A stretch of 12,624 bases of DNA from the NCBI GenBank assembly GCA_937967805.1, contig CALBTC010000305.1, positions 1-12,624 of the forward strand, in the 5' to 3' direction. A program made the translations under genes and the position numbers. This stretch comes from an uncultured Anaerolineaceae bacterium (GTDB lineage: Bacteria > Chloroflexota > Anaerolineae > Promineifilales > Promineifilaceae). Numbering within the stretch: the first letter of the stretch is position 1; each line of letters starts with the position of its first letter. The notes below the pieces were generated by a model. That model was not told the origin of the DNA. It did no database searches and saw only the letters and a list, made by a program, of their open reading frames with translations. Below are positions 12,455 to 12,624 of the stretch, piece by piece.

Positions 12455-12624
12455 TTACGGCATGGTCAATTCGGCAATGGCGGCATCAATCGGGTTTTCC
12501 GGCGAGGAGTCCTGCGCCATGATCCAGTCGATGACCGGCTGCCGCCAGTTGATGGCCGTGTTGTAGCCATCGGGATCGTAGACGGACAACAACGCGTAAT
12601 CATCACCACCGGCATACATGAAAT
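12455..12624 (-). CDS. Probable 5'-nucleotidase C-terminus, truncated by window edge
   Basis: Only the last 55 codons are inside the window; the frame enters at 12622 and stops with TAA at 12455-12457. The visible sequence starts FMYAGGDDYALLS, which resembles the conserved N-D-(F/Y)-x-x-x-G-G-D-G-Y substrate-binding segment of the UshA-type 5'-nucleotidase C-terminal domain. It continues through YDPDGYNTAINWRQPVIDWI, comparable to the terminal helix region of that domain, and ends in AIAELTMP. Such enzymes are secreted or surface metallophosphatases that dephosphorylate nucleotides. The assignment rests on a short segment, and the Asp in place of the second Gly is a deviation. The catalytic metallophosphatase domain would lie beyond the right edge. 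Confidence 0.55.
   Translation of the reverse strand, partial: FMYAGGDDYALLSVYDPDGYNTAINWRQPVIDWIMAQDSSPENPIDAAIAELTMP

Noticed and set aside
12319..12522. Plus-strand open frame of 67 codons near the right end
   Set aside because: It runs opposite the 5'-nucleotidase C-terminus and the minus-strand promoter, has no ribosome site and no recognisable sequence features.

Overview
The window is about 12.6 kb of moderately GC-rich bacterial DNA. It looks like a Chloroflexota genome, perhaps Anaerolineae or a relative; this is inference, not a database result. The main clues are the lipoprotein with a V-E-V-T-R-(V/I)-V-T-E-T-V linker common in substrate-binding proteins of that phylum, the free-standing HTH/NB-ARC protein, and intergenic gaps filled with palindromic repeats. 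No tRNA, rRNA, CRISPR array, transposase or phage gene was seen. Most genes are housekeeping or small-molecule functions.

Left part (1-4180, + strand): the 3' part of tgt (queuosine tRNA modification); a 105-bp inverted-repeat element filling the gap after it; uppP (undecaprenyl-diphosphate phosphatase); a PstS-like lipoprotein only 3 nt behind uppP; a 393-bp gap with a repeat, a good sigma70-type promoter, a short structured leader ending in an intrinsic terminator and two small palindromes; then rocD (ornithine aminotransferase).

Middle (4181-8088, + strand): two more palindromic repeats, a 126-aa unknown protein, an EamA/DMT exporter with an apparently leaderless promoter, a nucleoside phosphorylase, and a HTH + NB-ARC STAND ATPase that lacks the usual C-terminal repeats and also has a leaderless-looking promoter. 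The phosphorylase/NB-ARC pair is the most system-like arrangement here, since both domain types recur in NLR-like immune proteins; their cooperation is only a hypothesis.

Right part (8089-12624, - strand): a family-5 peptide-binding lipoprotein standing alone, with a strong terminator behind it and a hairpin-rich 5' region; a dispersed inverted repeat; proS with a shortened editing insertion; another repeat; a short unit (promoter, 36-codon ORF, terminator); and the C-terminus of a probable 5'-nucleotidase running off the end.

Three signals cut across the window. The palindromic octamer ACGGCCGT occurs about 22 times, always inside genes and only in two of three reading frames. Three transcription units share a -35/-10/ATG geometry that predicts leaderless mRNAs. 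Nearly every longer intergenic gap carries a different imperfect inverted repeat.
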